The translations under genes were made by a program, and so were the position numbers. A stretch of DNA of 58,573 nucleotides from Skeletonema tropicum (taxonomy: Eukaryota > Bacillariophyta > Thalassiosirophyceae > Thalassiosirales > Thalassiosiraceae), in NCBI GenBank assembly GCA_037178625.1, contig JAWZXG010000054.1, positions 1-58,573 of the forward strand. Reading direction: 5' to 3'. Positions within the stretch are counted from its first letter, which is position 1. Each line of letters opens with the position of its first letter. Below are positions 1-12,889 of this stretch, piece by piece. The notes under the pieces are model-generated. The model was given only the letters and a program-made list of their open reading frames with translations. It searched no databases and was not told the origin of the DNA.

Positions 1-3000
1 CTGGGGATATCGATGCACAGTGCTGGATATCTGTGTGTGGGCATATCAATGGCCCAGTGCTAGATATCTCACTGGATATCGATGCCCTGTGCTAGATATC
101 TCAATGGATATCGATGCCCAGTGCTAGATATATGGTGATATCGATGCCCAGTGCTAGATATCTCATTGGATATTGATGCCCAGAGCTAGATATCTCACTG
201 GATATCGATGCCAGTGCTGGATATCGATGGCCAGTGGCTAGATATATGGTGATATCGATGCCCAGTGCTAGATATCCTCATTGGATATCGATGCCCAGAG
301 CTAGATATCTGGGGATATCTATGCCAGTGCTGGATATCTGGGGATATTGATGCCCAGTGCTAGATATCTGGTGACATCGATGCCCAGTGTTAGATATCCT
401 CTCACTGGATATCGATGCCAGTGCTAGAGTATCTCAACTGGATATTGATGCCGGGTGCCCAGTGCTAGAAATCTTGCGATATCGATGCCCAGTGCTAGAT
501 ATCTCACAGGATATCGATGCCCAGTGCTAGATATCAGGCGATATCGATGTCCAGTCCTAGATATCTCACTGGATATCGATGCCCAGAGCTAGATATATGA
601 CGATATTGATGCCCAGTGCTGGCTATCTGGGGATATCGATGCACAGTGCTGGATATCTGGGCATATCAATGCCCAGTGCTAGATATCTCACTGGATATCG
701 ATGCCCTGTGCTAGATATCTCAATGGATATCGATGCCCAGTGCTAGATATATGGTGATATCGATGCCCAGTGCTAGATATCTCATTGGATATTGATGCCC
801 AGAGCTAGATATCTCACTGGATATCGATGCCCAGTGCTGGATATCGATGCCCAGTGCTAGATATATGGTGATATCGATGCCCAGTGCTAGATATCTCATT
901 GGATATCGATGCCCAGAGCTAGATATCTTGGGATATCTATGCCCAGTGCTGGATATCTGGGGATATTGATGCCCAGTGCTAGATATCTGGTGACATCGAT
1001 GCCCAGTGTTAGATATCCTCTCACTGGATATCGATGCCCAGTGCTAGATATCTCACTGGATATCGATGCCCAGTGCTAGAAATCTTGCGATATCGATGCC
1101 CAGTGCTAGATATCTCACAGGATATCGATGCCCAGTGCTAGATATCAGGCAATATTGATGTCCAGTCCTAGATATCTCACTGGATATCGATGCCCAGAGC
1201 TAGATATCTGGCGATATTGATGCCCAGTGCTGGCTATCTGGGGATATCGATGCACAGTGCTGGATATCTGGGCATATCAATGCCCAGTGCTAGATATCTC
1301 ACTGGATATCGATGCCCTGTGCTAGATATCTCAATGGATATCGATGCCCAGTGCTAGATATATGGTGATATCGATGCCCAGTGCTAGATATCTCATTGGA
1401 TATTGATGCCCAGAGCTAGATATCTCACTGGATATCGATGCCCAGTGCTGGATATCGATGCCCAGTGCTAGATATATGGTGATATCGATGCCCAGTGCTA
1501 GATATCTCATTGGATATCGATGCCCAGAGCTAGATATCTGGGGATATCGATGCCCAGTGCTGGATATCTGGGGATATTGATGCCCAGTGCTAGATATCTG
1601 GTGACATCGATGCCCAGTGTTAGATATCCTCTCACTGGATATCGATGCCCAGTGCTAGATATCTCACTGGATATTGATGCCGATGTCCAGTGCTAGAAAT
1701 CTTGCGATATCGATGCCCAGTGCTAGATATCTCACTGGATATCGATGCCCAGTGCTAGATATCAGGCGATATCGATGTCCAGTCCTAGATAACTCACTGG
1801 ATATCGATGCCCAGAGCTAGATATCTGGCGATATTGATGCCCAGTGCTGGCTATCTGGGGATATCGATGCACAGTGCTGGATATCTGGGCATATCAATGC
1901 CCAGTGCTAGATATCTCACAGGATATCGATGCCCTGTGCTAGATATCTCAATGGATATCGATGCCCAGTGCTAGATATATGGTGATATCGATGCCCAGTG
2001 CTAGATATCTCATTGGATATTGATGCCCAGAGCTAGATATCTCACTGGATATCGATGCCCAGTGCTGGATATCGATGCCCAGTGCTAGATATATGGTGAT
2101 ATCGATGCCCAGTGCTAGATATCTCATTGGATATCAATGCCCAGAGCTAGATATCTGGGGATATCTATGCCCAGTGCTGGATATCTGGGGATATTGATGC
2201 CCAGTGCTAGATATCTGGTGACATCGATGCCCAGTGTTAGATATCCTCTCACTGGATATCGATGCCAAGTGCTAGAAATCTTGCGATATCGATGCCCAGT
2301 GCTAGATATCTCACAGGATATCGATGCCCAGTGCTAGATATCAGGCGATATTGATGTCCAGTCCTAGATATCTCACTGGATATCGATGCCCAGAGCTAGA
2401 TATCTGGCGATATTGATGCCCAGTGCTGGCTATCTGGGGATATCGATGCACAGTGCTGGATATCTGGGCATATCAATGCCCAGTGCTAGATATCTCAATG
2501 GATATCAATGCCCTGTGCTAGATATCTCAATGGATATCGATGCCCAGTGCTAGATATATGGTGATATCGATGCCCAGTGCTAGATATCTCATTGGATATT
2601 GATGCCCAGAGCTAGATATCTCACTGGATATCGATGCCCAGTGCTAGATATATGGTGATATCGATGCCCAGTGCTAAATATCTCATTGGATATCGATGCC
2701 CAGAGCTAGATATCTGGGGATATCGATGCCCAGTGCTGGATATCTGGGGATATTGATGCCCAGTGCTAGATATCTGGTGACATCGATGCCCAGTGTTAGA
2801 TATCCTCTCACTGGATATCGATGCCCAGTGCTAGATATCTCACTGGATATTGATGCCGATGTCCAGTGCTAGAAATCTTGCGATATCGATGCCCAGTGCT
2901 AGATATCTCACAGGATATCGATGCCCAGTGCTAGATATCAGGCGATATCGATGTCCAGTGCTAGATATCTCACTGGATATCGATGCCCAGAGCTAGATAT

Positions 3001-6000
3001 CTGGCGATATTGATGCCCAGTGCTGGCTATCTGGGGATATCGATGCACAGTGCTGGATATCTGGGCATATCAATGCCCAGTGCTAGATATCTCACTGGAT
3101 ATCGATGCCCTGTGCTAGATATCTCACTGGATATCGATGCCCAGTGCTAGATATATGGTGATATCGATGCCCAGTGCTAGATATCTCATTGGATATTGAT
3201 GCCCAGAGCTAGATATCTCACTGGATATCGATGCCCAGTGCTGGATATCGATGCCCAGTGCTAGATATATGGTGATATCGATGCCCAGTGCTAGATATCT
3301 CATTGGATATCGATGCCCAGAGCTAGATATCTGGGGATATCTATGCCCAGTGCTGGATATCTGGGGATATTGATGCCCAGTGCTAGATATCTGGTGACAT
3401 CGATGCCCAGTGTTAGATATCCTCTCACTGGATATCGATGCCCAGTGCTAGATATCTCACTGAATATCGATGTCCAGTGCTAGAAATCTTGCGATATCGA
3501 TGCCCAGTGCTAGATATCTCACAGGATATCGATGCCCAGTGCTAGATATCAGGCGATATTGATGTCCAGTCCAAGATATCTCACTGGATATCGATGCCCA
3601 GAGCTAGATATCTGGCGATATTGATGCCCAGTGCTGGCTATCTGGGGATATCGATGCACAGTGCTGGATATCTGGGCATATCAATGCCCAGTGCTAGATA
3701 TCTCACTGGATATCGATGCCCTGTGCTAGATATCTCAATGGATATCGATGCCCAGTGCTAGATATATGGTGATATCGATGCCCAGTGCTAGATATCTCAT
3801 TGGATATTGATGCCCAGAGCTAGATATCTCACTGGATATCGATGCCCAGTGCTGGATATCGATGCCCAGTGCTAGATATATGGTGATATCGATGCCCAGT
3901 GCTAGATATCTCATTGGATATCGATGCCCAGAGCTAGATATCTGGGGATATCTATGCCCAGTGCTGGATATCTGGGGATATTGATGCCCAGTGCTAGATA
4001 TCTGGTGACATCGATGCCCAGTGTTAGATATCCTCTCACTGGATATCGATGCCCAGTGCTAGATATCTCACTGGATATCAATGCTTAGTGCTAGAAATCT
4101 TGCGATATCGATGCCCAGTGTTAGATATCCTCTCACTGGATATCGATGCCCAGTGCTAGATATCTCACTGGATATTGATGCCGATGCCCAGTGCTAGAAA
4201 TCTTGCGATATCGATGCCCAGTGCTAGATATCTCACAGGATATCGATGCCCAGTGCTAGATATCAGGCGATATCGATGTCCAGTCCTAGATATCTCACTT
4301 GATATCGATGCCCAGAGCTAGATATCTGGCGATATTGATGCCCAGTGCTGGCTATCTGGGGATATCGATGCACAGTGCTGGATATCTGGGCATATCAATG
4401 CCCAGTGCTAGATATCTCACTGGATATCGATGCCCTGTGCTAGATATCTCAATGGATATCGATGCCCAGTGCTAGATATATGGTGATATCGATGCCCAGT
4501 GCTAGATATCTCATTGGATATTGATGCCCAGAGCTAGATATCTCACTGGATATTGGTGCCCAGTGCTGGATATCGATGCCCAGTGCTAGATATATGGTGA
4601 TATCGATGCCCAGTGCTAGATATCTCATTGGATATCGATGCCCAGAGCTAGATATCTGGGGATATCTATGCCCAGTGCTGGATATCTCACTGGATATCGA
4701 TGCCCAGTGCTAGATATCTGGTGACATCGATGCCCAGTGTTAGATATCCTCTCACTGGATATCGATGCCCAGTGCTAGATATCTCACTGGATATCGATGC
4801 CCAGTGCTAGAAATCTTGCGATATCGATGCCCAGTGCTAGATATCTCACAGGATATCGATGCCCAGTGCTAGATATCAGGCGATATCGATGTCCAGTCCT
4901 AGATATCTCACTGGATATCGATGCCCAGAGCTAGATATCTGGCGATATTGATGCCCAGTGCTGGCTATCTGGGGATATCGATGCACAGTGCTGGATATCT
5001 GGGCATATCAATGCCCAGTGCTAGATATCTCACTGGATATCGATGCCCTGTGCTAGATATCTCAATGGATATCGATGCCCAGTGCTAGATATATGGTGAT
5101 ATCGATGCCCAGTGCTAGATATCTCATTGGATATTGATGCCCAGAGCTAGATATCTCACTGGATATCGATGCCCAGTGCTGGATATCGATGCCCAGAGCT
5201 AGATATATGGTGATATCGAAGCCCAGTGCTAGATATCTCATTGGATATCGATGCCCAGAGCTAGATATCTGGGGATATCGATGCCCAGTGCTGGATATCT
5301 TGGGATATTGATGCCCAGTGCTAGATATCTGGTGACATCGATGCCCAGTGTTAGATATCCTCTCACTGGATATCGATGCCCAGTGCTAGATATCTCACTG
5401 GATATTGATGCCGATGTCCAGTGCTAGAAATCTTGCGATATCGATGCCCAGTGCTAGATATCTCACAGGATATCGATGCCCAGTGCTAGATATCAGGCGA
5501 TATCGATGTCCAGTCCTAGATATCTCACTGGATATCGATGCCCAGAGCTAGATATCTGGCGATATTGATGCCCAGTGCTGGCTATCTGGGGATATCGATG
5601 CACAGTGCTGGATATCTGGGCATATCAATGCCCAGTGCTAGATATCTCACTGGATATCGATGCCCTGTGCTAGATATCTCAATGGATATCGATGCCCAGT
5701 GCTAGATATATGGTGATATCGATGCCCAGTGCTAGATATCTCATTGGATATTGATGCCCAGAGCTAGATATCTCACTGGATATCGATGCCCAGTGCTGGA
5801 TATCGATGCCCAGTGCTAGATATATGGTGATATCGATGCCCAGTGCTAGATATCTCATTGGATATCGATGCCCAGAGCTAGATATCTGGGGATATCTATG
5901 CCCAGTGCTGGATATCTGGGGATATTGATGCCCAGTGCTAGATATCTGGTGACATCGATGCCCAGTGTTAGATATCCTCTCACTGGATATCGATGCCCAG

Positions 6001-9000
6001 TGCTAGATATCTCACTGGATATCGATGCCCAGTGCTAGAAATCTTGCGATATCGATGCCCAGTGCTAGATATCAGGCGATATTGATGTCCAGTCCTAGAT
6101 ATCTCACTGGATATCGATGCCCAGAGCTAGATATCTGGCGATATTGATGCCCAGTGCTGGATATCTGGGGATATTGATGCACAGTGCTGGATATCTGGGC
6201 ATATCAATGCCCAGTGCTAGATATCTCACTGGATATCGATGCCCAGTGCTAGATATATGGTGATATCGATGCCCAGTGCTAGATATCTCATTGGATATTG
6301 ATGCCCAGAGCTAGATATCTCACTGGATATCGATGCCCAGTGCTGGATATCGATGCCCAGTGCTAGATATATGGTGATATCGATGCCCAGTGCTAGATAT
6401 CTCATTGGATATCGATGCCCAGAGCTAGATATCTGGGGATATCTATGCCCAGTGCTGGATATCTGGGGATATTGATGCCCAGTGCTAGATATCTGGTAAC
6501 ATCGATGCCCAGTGTTAGATATCCTCTCACTGGATATCGATGCCCAGTGCTAGATATCTCACTGGATATCGATGCCCAGTGCTAGAAATCTTGCGATATC
6601 GATGCCCAGTGCTAGATATCTCACAGGATATCGATGCCCAGTGCTAGATATCAGGCGATATCGATGTCCAGTCCTAGATATCTCACTGGATATCGATGCC
6701 CAGAGCTAGATATCTGGCGATATTGATGCCCAGTGCTGGCTATCTGGGGATATCGATGCACAGTGCTGGATATCTGGGCATATCAATGCCCAGTGCTAGA
6801 TATCTCACTGGATATCGATGCCCTGTGCTAGATATCTCAATGGATATCGATGCCCAGTGCTAGATATATGGTGATATCGATGCCCAGTGCTAGATATCTC
6901 ATTGGATATTGATGCCCAGAGCTAGATATCTCACTGGATATCGATGCCCAGTGCTGGATATCGATGCCCAGTGCTAGATATATGGTGATATCGATGCCCA
7001 GTGCTAGATATCTCATTGGATATCGATGCCCAGAGCTAGATATCTGGGGATATCTATGCCCAGTGCTGGATATCTGGGGATATTGATGCCCAGTGCTAGA
7101 TATCTGGTAACATCGATGCCCAGTGTTAGATATCCTCTCACTGGATATCGATGCCCAGTGCTAGATATCTCACTGGATATCGATGCCCAGTGCTAGAAAT
7201 CTTGCGATATCGATGCCCAGTGCTAGATATCTCACAGGATATCGATGCCCAGTGCTAGATATCAGGCGATATCGATGTCCAGTCCTAGATATCTCACTGG
7301 ATATCGATGCCCAGAGCTAGATATCTGGCGATATTGATGCCCAGTGCTGGCTATCTGGGGATATCAATGCACAGTGCTGGATATCTGGGCATATCAATGC
7401 CCAGAGCTAGATATCTCACTGGATATCGATGCCCTGTGCTAGATATCTCAATGGATATCGATGCCCAGTGCTAGATATATGGTGATATCGATGCCCAGTG
7501 CTAGATATCTCATTGGATATTGATGCCCAGAGCTAGATATCTCACTGGATATCGATGCCCAGTGCTGGATATCGATGCCCAGTGCTAGATATATGGTGAT
7601 ATCGATGCCCAGTGCTAGATATCTCATTGGATATCGATGCCCAGAGCTAGATATCTGGGGATATCTATGCCCAGTGCTGGATATCTGGGGATATTGATGC
7701 CCAGTGCTAGATATCTGGTGACATCGATGCCCAGTGTTAGATATCCTCTCACTGGATATCGATGCCCAGTGCTAGATATCTCACTGGATATCGATGCCCA
7801 GTGCTAGAAATCTTGCGATATCGATGCCCAGTGCTAGATATCAGGCGATATTGATGTCCAGTCCTAGATATCTCACTGGATATCGATGCCCAGAGCTAGA
7901 TATCTGGCGATATTGATGCCCAGTGCTGGCTATCTGGGGATATTGATGCACAGTGCTGGATATCTGGGCATATCAATGCCCAGTGCTAGATATCTCACTG
8001 GATATCGATGCCCTGTGCTAGATATCTCAATGGATATCGATGCCCAGTGCTAGATATATGGTGATATCGATGCCCAGTGCTAGATATCTCATTGGATATT
8101 GATGCCCAGAGCTAGATATCTCACTGGATATCGATGCCCAGTGCTGGATATCGATGCCCAGTGCTAGATATATGGTGATATCGATGCCCAGTGCTAGATA
8201 TCTCATTGGATATCGATGCCCAGAGCTAGATATCTGGGGATATCTATGCCCAGTGCTGGATATCTGGGGATATTGATGCCCAGTGCTAGATATCTGGTAA
8301 CATCGATGCCCAGTGTTAGATATCCTCTCACTGGATATCGATGCCCAGTGCTAGATATCTCACTGGATATCGATGCCCAGTGCTAGAAATCTTGCGATAT
8401 CGATGCCCAGTGCTAGATATCAGGCGATATTGATGTCCAGTCCTAGATATCTCACTGGATATCGATGCCCAGAGCTAGATATCTGGCGATATTGATGCCC
8501 AGTGCTGGCTATCTGGGGATATTAATGCACAGTGCTGGATATCTGGGCATATCAATGCCCAGTGCTAGATATCTCACTGGATATCGATGCCCAGTGCTAG
8601 ATATATGGTGATATCGATGCCCAGTGCTAGATATCTCATTGGATATTGATGCCCAGAGCTAGATATCTCACTGGATATCGATGCCCAGTGCTGGATATCG
8701 ATGCCCAGTGCTAGATATATGGTGATATCGATGCCCAGTGCTAGATATCTCATTGGATATCGATGCCCAGAGCTAGATATCTGGGGATATCTATGCCCAG
8801 TGCTGGATATCTGGGGATATTGATGCCCAGTGCTAGATATCTGGTAACATCGATGCCCAGTGTTAGATATCCTCTCACTGGATATCGATGCCCAGTGCTA
8901 GATATCTCACTGGATATCGATGCCCAGTGCTAGAAATCTTGCGATATCGATGCCCAGTGCTAGATATCTCACAGGATATCGATGCCCAGTGCTAGATATC

Positions 9001-12000
9001 AGGCGATATCGATGTCCAGTCCTAGATATCTCACTGGATATCGATGCCCAGAGCTAGATATCTGGCGATATTGATGCCCAGTGCTGGCTATCTGGGGATA
9101 TCGATGCACAGTGCTGGATATCTGGGCATATCAATGCCCAGTGCTAGATATCTCACTGGATATCGATGCCCTGTGCTAGATATCTCAATGGATATCGATG
9201 CCCAGTGCTAGATATATGGTGATATCGATGCCCAGTGCTAGATATCTCATTGGATATTGATGCCCAGAGCTAGATATCTCACTGGATATCGATGCCCAGT
9301 GCTGGATATCGATGCCCAGTGCTAGATATATGGTGATATCGATGCCCAGTGCTAGATATCTCATTGGATATCGATGCCCAGAGCTAGATATCTGGGGATA
9401 TCTATGCCCAGTGCTGGATATCTGGGGATATTGATGCCCAGTGCTAGATATCTGGTAACATCGATGCCCAGTGTTAGATATCCTCTCACTGGATATCGAT
9501 GCCCAGTGCTAGATATCTCACTGGATATCGATGCCCAGTGCTAGAAATCTTGCGATATCGATGCCCAGTGCTAGATATCTCACAGGATATCGATGCCCAG
9601 TGCTAGATATCAGGCGATATCGATGTCCAGTCCTAGATATCTCACTGGATATCGATGCCCAGAGCTAGATATCTGGCGATATTGATGCCCAGTGCTGGCT
9701 ATCTGGGGATATCAATGCACAGTGCTGGATATCTGGGCATATCAATGCCCAGAGCTAGATATCTCACTGGATATCGATGCCCTGTGCTAGATATCTCAAT
9801 GGATATCGATGCCCAGTGCTAGATATATGGTGATATCGATGCCCAGTGCTAGATATCTCATTGGATATTGATGCCCAGAGCTAGATATCTCACTGGATAT
9901 CGATGCCCAGTGCTGGATATCGATGCCCAGTGCTAGATATATGGTGATATCGATGCCCAGTGCTAGATATCTCATTGGATATCTATGCCCAGAGCTAGAT
10001 ATCTGGGGATATCTATGCCCAGTGCTGGATATCTGGGGATATTGATGCCCAGTGCTAGATATCTGGTGACATCGATGCCCAGTGTTAGATATCCTCTCAC
10101 TGGATATCGATGCCCAGTGCTAGATATCTCACTGGATATCGATGCCCAGTGCTAGAAATCTTGCGATATCGATGCCCAGTGCTAGATATCAGGCGATATT
10201 GATGTCCAGTCCTAGATATCTCACTGGATATCGATGCCCAGAGCTAGATATCTGGCGATATTGATGCCCAGTGCTGGCTATCTGGGGATATTGATGCACA
10301 GTGCTGGATATCTGGGCATATCAATGCCCAGTGCTAGATATCTCACTGGATATCGATGCCCTGTGCTAGATATCTCAATGGATATCGATGCCCAGTGCTA
10401 GATATATGGTGATATCGATGCCCAGTGCTAGATATCTCATTGGATATTGATGCCCAGAGCTAGATATCTCACTGGATATCGATGCCCAGTGCTGGATATC
10501 GATGCCCAGTGCTAGATATATGGTGATATCGATGCCCAGTGCTAGATATCTCATTGGATATCGATGCCCAGAGCTAGATATCTGGGGATATCTATGCCCA
10601 GTGCTGGATATCTGGGGATATTGATGCCCAGTGCTAGATATCTGGTAACATCGATGCCCAGTGTTAGATATCCTCTCACTGGATATCGATGCCCAGTGCT
10701 AGATATCTCACTGGATATCGATGCCCAGTGCTAGAAATCTTGCGATATCGATGCCCAGTGCTAGATATCTCACAGGATATCGATGCCCAGTGCTAGATAT
10801 CAGGCGATATCGATGTCCAGTCCTAGATATCTCACTGGATATCGATGCCCAGAGCTAGATATCTGGCGATATTGATGCCCAGTGCTGGCTATCTGGGGAT
10901 ATCGATGCACAGTGCTGGATATCTGGGCATATCAATGCCCAGTGCTAGATATCTCACTGGATATCGATGCCCTGTGCTAGATATCTCAATGGATATCGAT
11001 GCCCAGTGCTAGATATATGGTGATATCGATGCCCAGTGCTAGATATCTCATTGGATATTGATGCCCAGAGCTAGATATCTCACTGGATATCGATGCCCAG
11101 TGCTAGATATATGGTGATATCGATGCCCAGTGCTAGATATCTCATTGGATATCGATGCCCAGAGCTAGATATCTGTGGATATCTATGCCCAGTGCTGGAT
11201 ATCTGGGGATATTGATGCCCAGTGCTAGATATCTGGTAACATCGATGCCCAGTGTTAGATATCCTCTCACTGGATATCGATGCCCAGTGCTAGATATCTC
11301 ACTGGATATTGATGCCGATGTCCAGTGCTAGAAATCTTGCGATATCGATGCCCAGTGCTAGATATCTCACAGGATATCGATGCCCAGTGCTAGATATCAG
11401 GCGATATCGATGTCCAGTCCTAGATATCTCACTGGATATCGATGCCCAGAGCTAGATATCTGGCGATATTGATGCCCAGTGCTGGCTATCTGGGGATATC
11501 GATGCACAGTGCTGGATATCTGGGCATATCAATGCCCAGTGCTAGATATCTCACTGGATATCGATGCCCTGTGCTAGATATCTCACTGGATATCGATGCC
11601 CAGTGCTAGATATATGGTGATATCGATGCCCAGTGCTAGATATCTCATTGGATATTGATGCCCAGAGCTAGATATCTCACTGGATATCGATGCCCAGTGC
11701 TGGATATCGATGCCCAGTGCTAGATATATGGTGATATCGATGCCCAGTGCTAGATATCTCATTGGATATCGATGCCCAGAGCTAGATATCTGGGGATATC
11801 TATGCCCAGTGCTGGATATCTGGGGATATTGATGCCCAGTGCTAGATATCTGGTGACATCGATGCCCAGTGTTAGATATCCTCTCACTGGATATCGATGC
11901 CCAGTGCTAGATATCTCACTGGATATCGATGCCCAGTGCTAGAAATCTTGCGATATCGATGCCCAGTGCTAGATATCAGGCGATATTGATGTCCAGTCCT

Positions 12001-12299
12001 AGATATCTCACTGGATATCGATGCCCAGAGCTAGATATCTGGCGATATTGATGCCCAGTGCTGGCTATCTGGGGATATTGATGCACAGTGCTGGATATCT
12101 GGGCATATCAATGCCCAGTGCTAGATATCTCACTGGATATCGATGCCCTGTGCTAGATATCTCAATGGATATCGATGCCCAGTGCTAGATATATGGTGAT
12201 ATCGATGCCCAGTGCTAGATGTCTCATTGGATATTGATGCCCAGAGCTAGATATCTCACTGGATATCGATGCCCAGTGCTGGATATCGATGCCCAGTGC
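1..12299. repeat. Satellite array, 30-32 bp monomers in a ~610-bp higher-order repeat
   Basis: The whole stretch is built from variants of a 30-32 bp monomer beginning gatatcgatgcccagtgcta, with spacer endings such as gatatctcactg, gatatatggt or gatatctggg. A 20-bp truncated monomer and a 35-bp variant (gacatcgatgcccagtgtta followed by gatatcctctcactg) recur at fixed places. The diagnostic phrase ctggctatctggggatat recurs about every 575-618 bp (near 619, 1230, 1838, 2427, 3030, 3636, 4347, 4960, 5578 and on to 12062), giving about 20 higher-order units. Nearly every monomer contains GATATC and ATCGAT palindromes, and the TAG in gctagat closes forward frames, so I see no gene. It stops abruptly at 12299. 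The left edge is outside the window. Centromeric, subtelomeric or other heterochromatic roles are possible and not decidable here. Confidence 0.97.
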
Positions 12300-12889
12300 T
12301 CGGCCCTCGGGGCCCCCGTTCATGGAGTGCAGAGCAGCGTAATAGGGGGCCGCAGGTGCCTTTCTATTACAGGTGGGAAAATTCATTATTTTTCACTCCC
12401 ATTATTCTACAGAGTTCTAGGTAGGAATAAGTATATGTGAAATTTAGTGAGAAGGTTTACTTCTGTGACACGTAGAGTCCTCAGTAGAGCCTACCAGCGT
12501 AGGATCTGTATGTGTTCCTACGTAGAAAGCGAGAAGTACCTGTTGAAAGCGAGAAATTCAATGTACTAAATGCGCTTTTTTGGCGTCTAAATCCGTCTTT
12601 ACGAGAAAGAAATACAGGTTTTGCACAGGTTTTAGTCGATTTAGTTGTTGTATTTCTTCGTCGTAAGAAATGGTCTTTTTTGCAGAATTGTGCAGTGATC
12701 AATTTTACTAATGTAATGCAGACGGACTCTAGCTAGAGTACAAGAACACAATCAAAAGAAAAAGACGCTGATTAGTACATGACGACATGATTTGTTATTG
12801 TTACAAAGAAGTGCAAGAGTAACTCAATTCATGTATCGAATCCCCCCAATGTTCCCCATCACCTTCTACTGCCCGAAATCTATGGCACA
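12300..12889. other. Unique spacer between satellite and minus-strand gene
   Basis: The satellite ends in a monomer that runs straight into a GC-rich stretch (cggccctcggggcccccg), followed by ordinary AT-richer sequence. No convincing reading frame, RNA gene or terminal inverted repeat was seen. The last ~150 bases probably hold the 3' UTR of the minus-strand gene that ends at 12890. Confidence 0.5.

Noticed and set aside
2137..2337. Open frame inside the 30-32 bp satellite (MP.ARYLGIS-type repeats)
   Set aside because: It arises where one unit's indels avoid stops; other units do not keep it.
1..12299. Regular 30-32 bp spacing that might suggest a CRISPR array
   Set aside because: There are no unique spacers; every interval is a variant of the same monomer, there are no cas-like genes, and the surroundings are eukaryotic.
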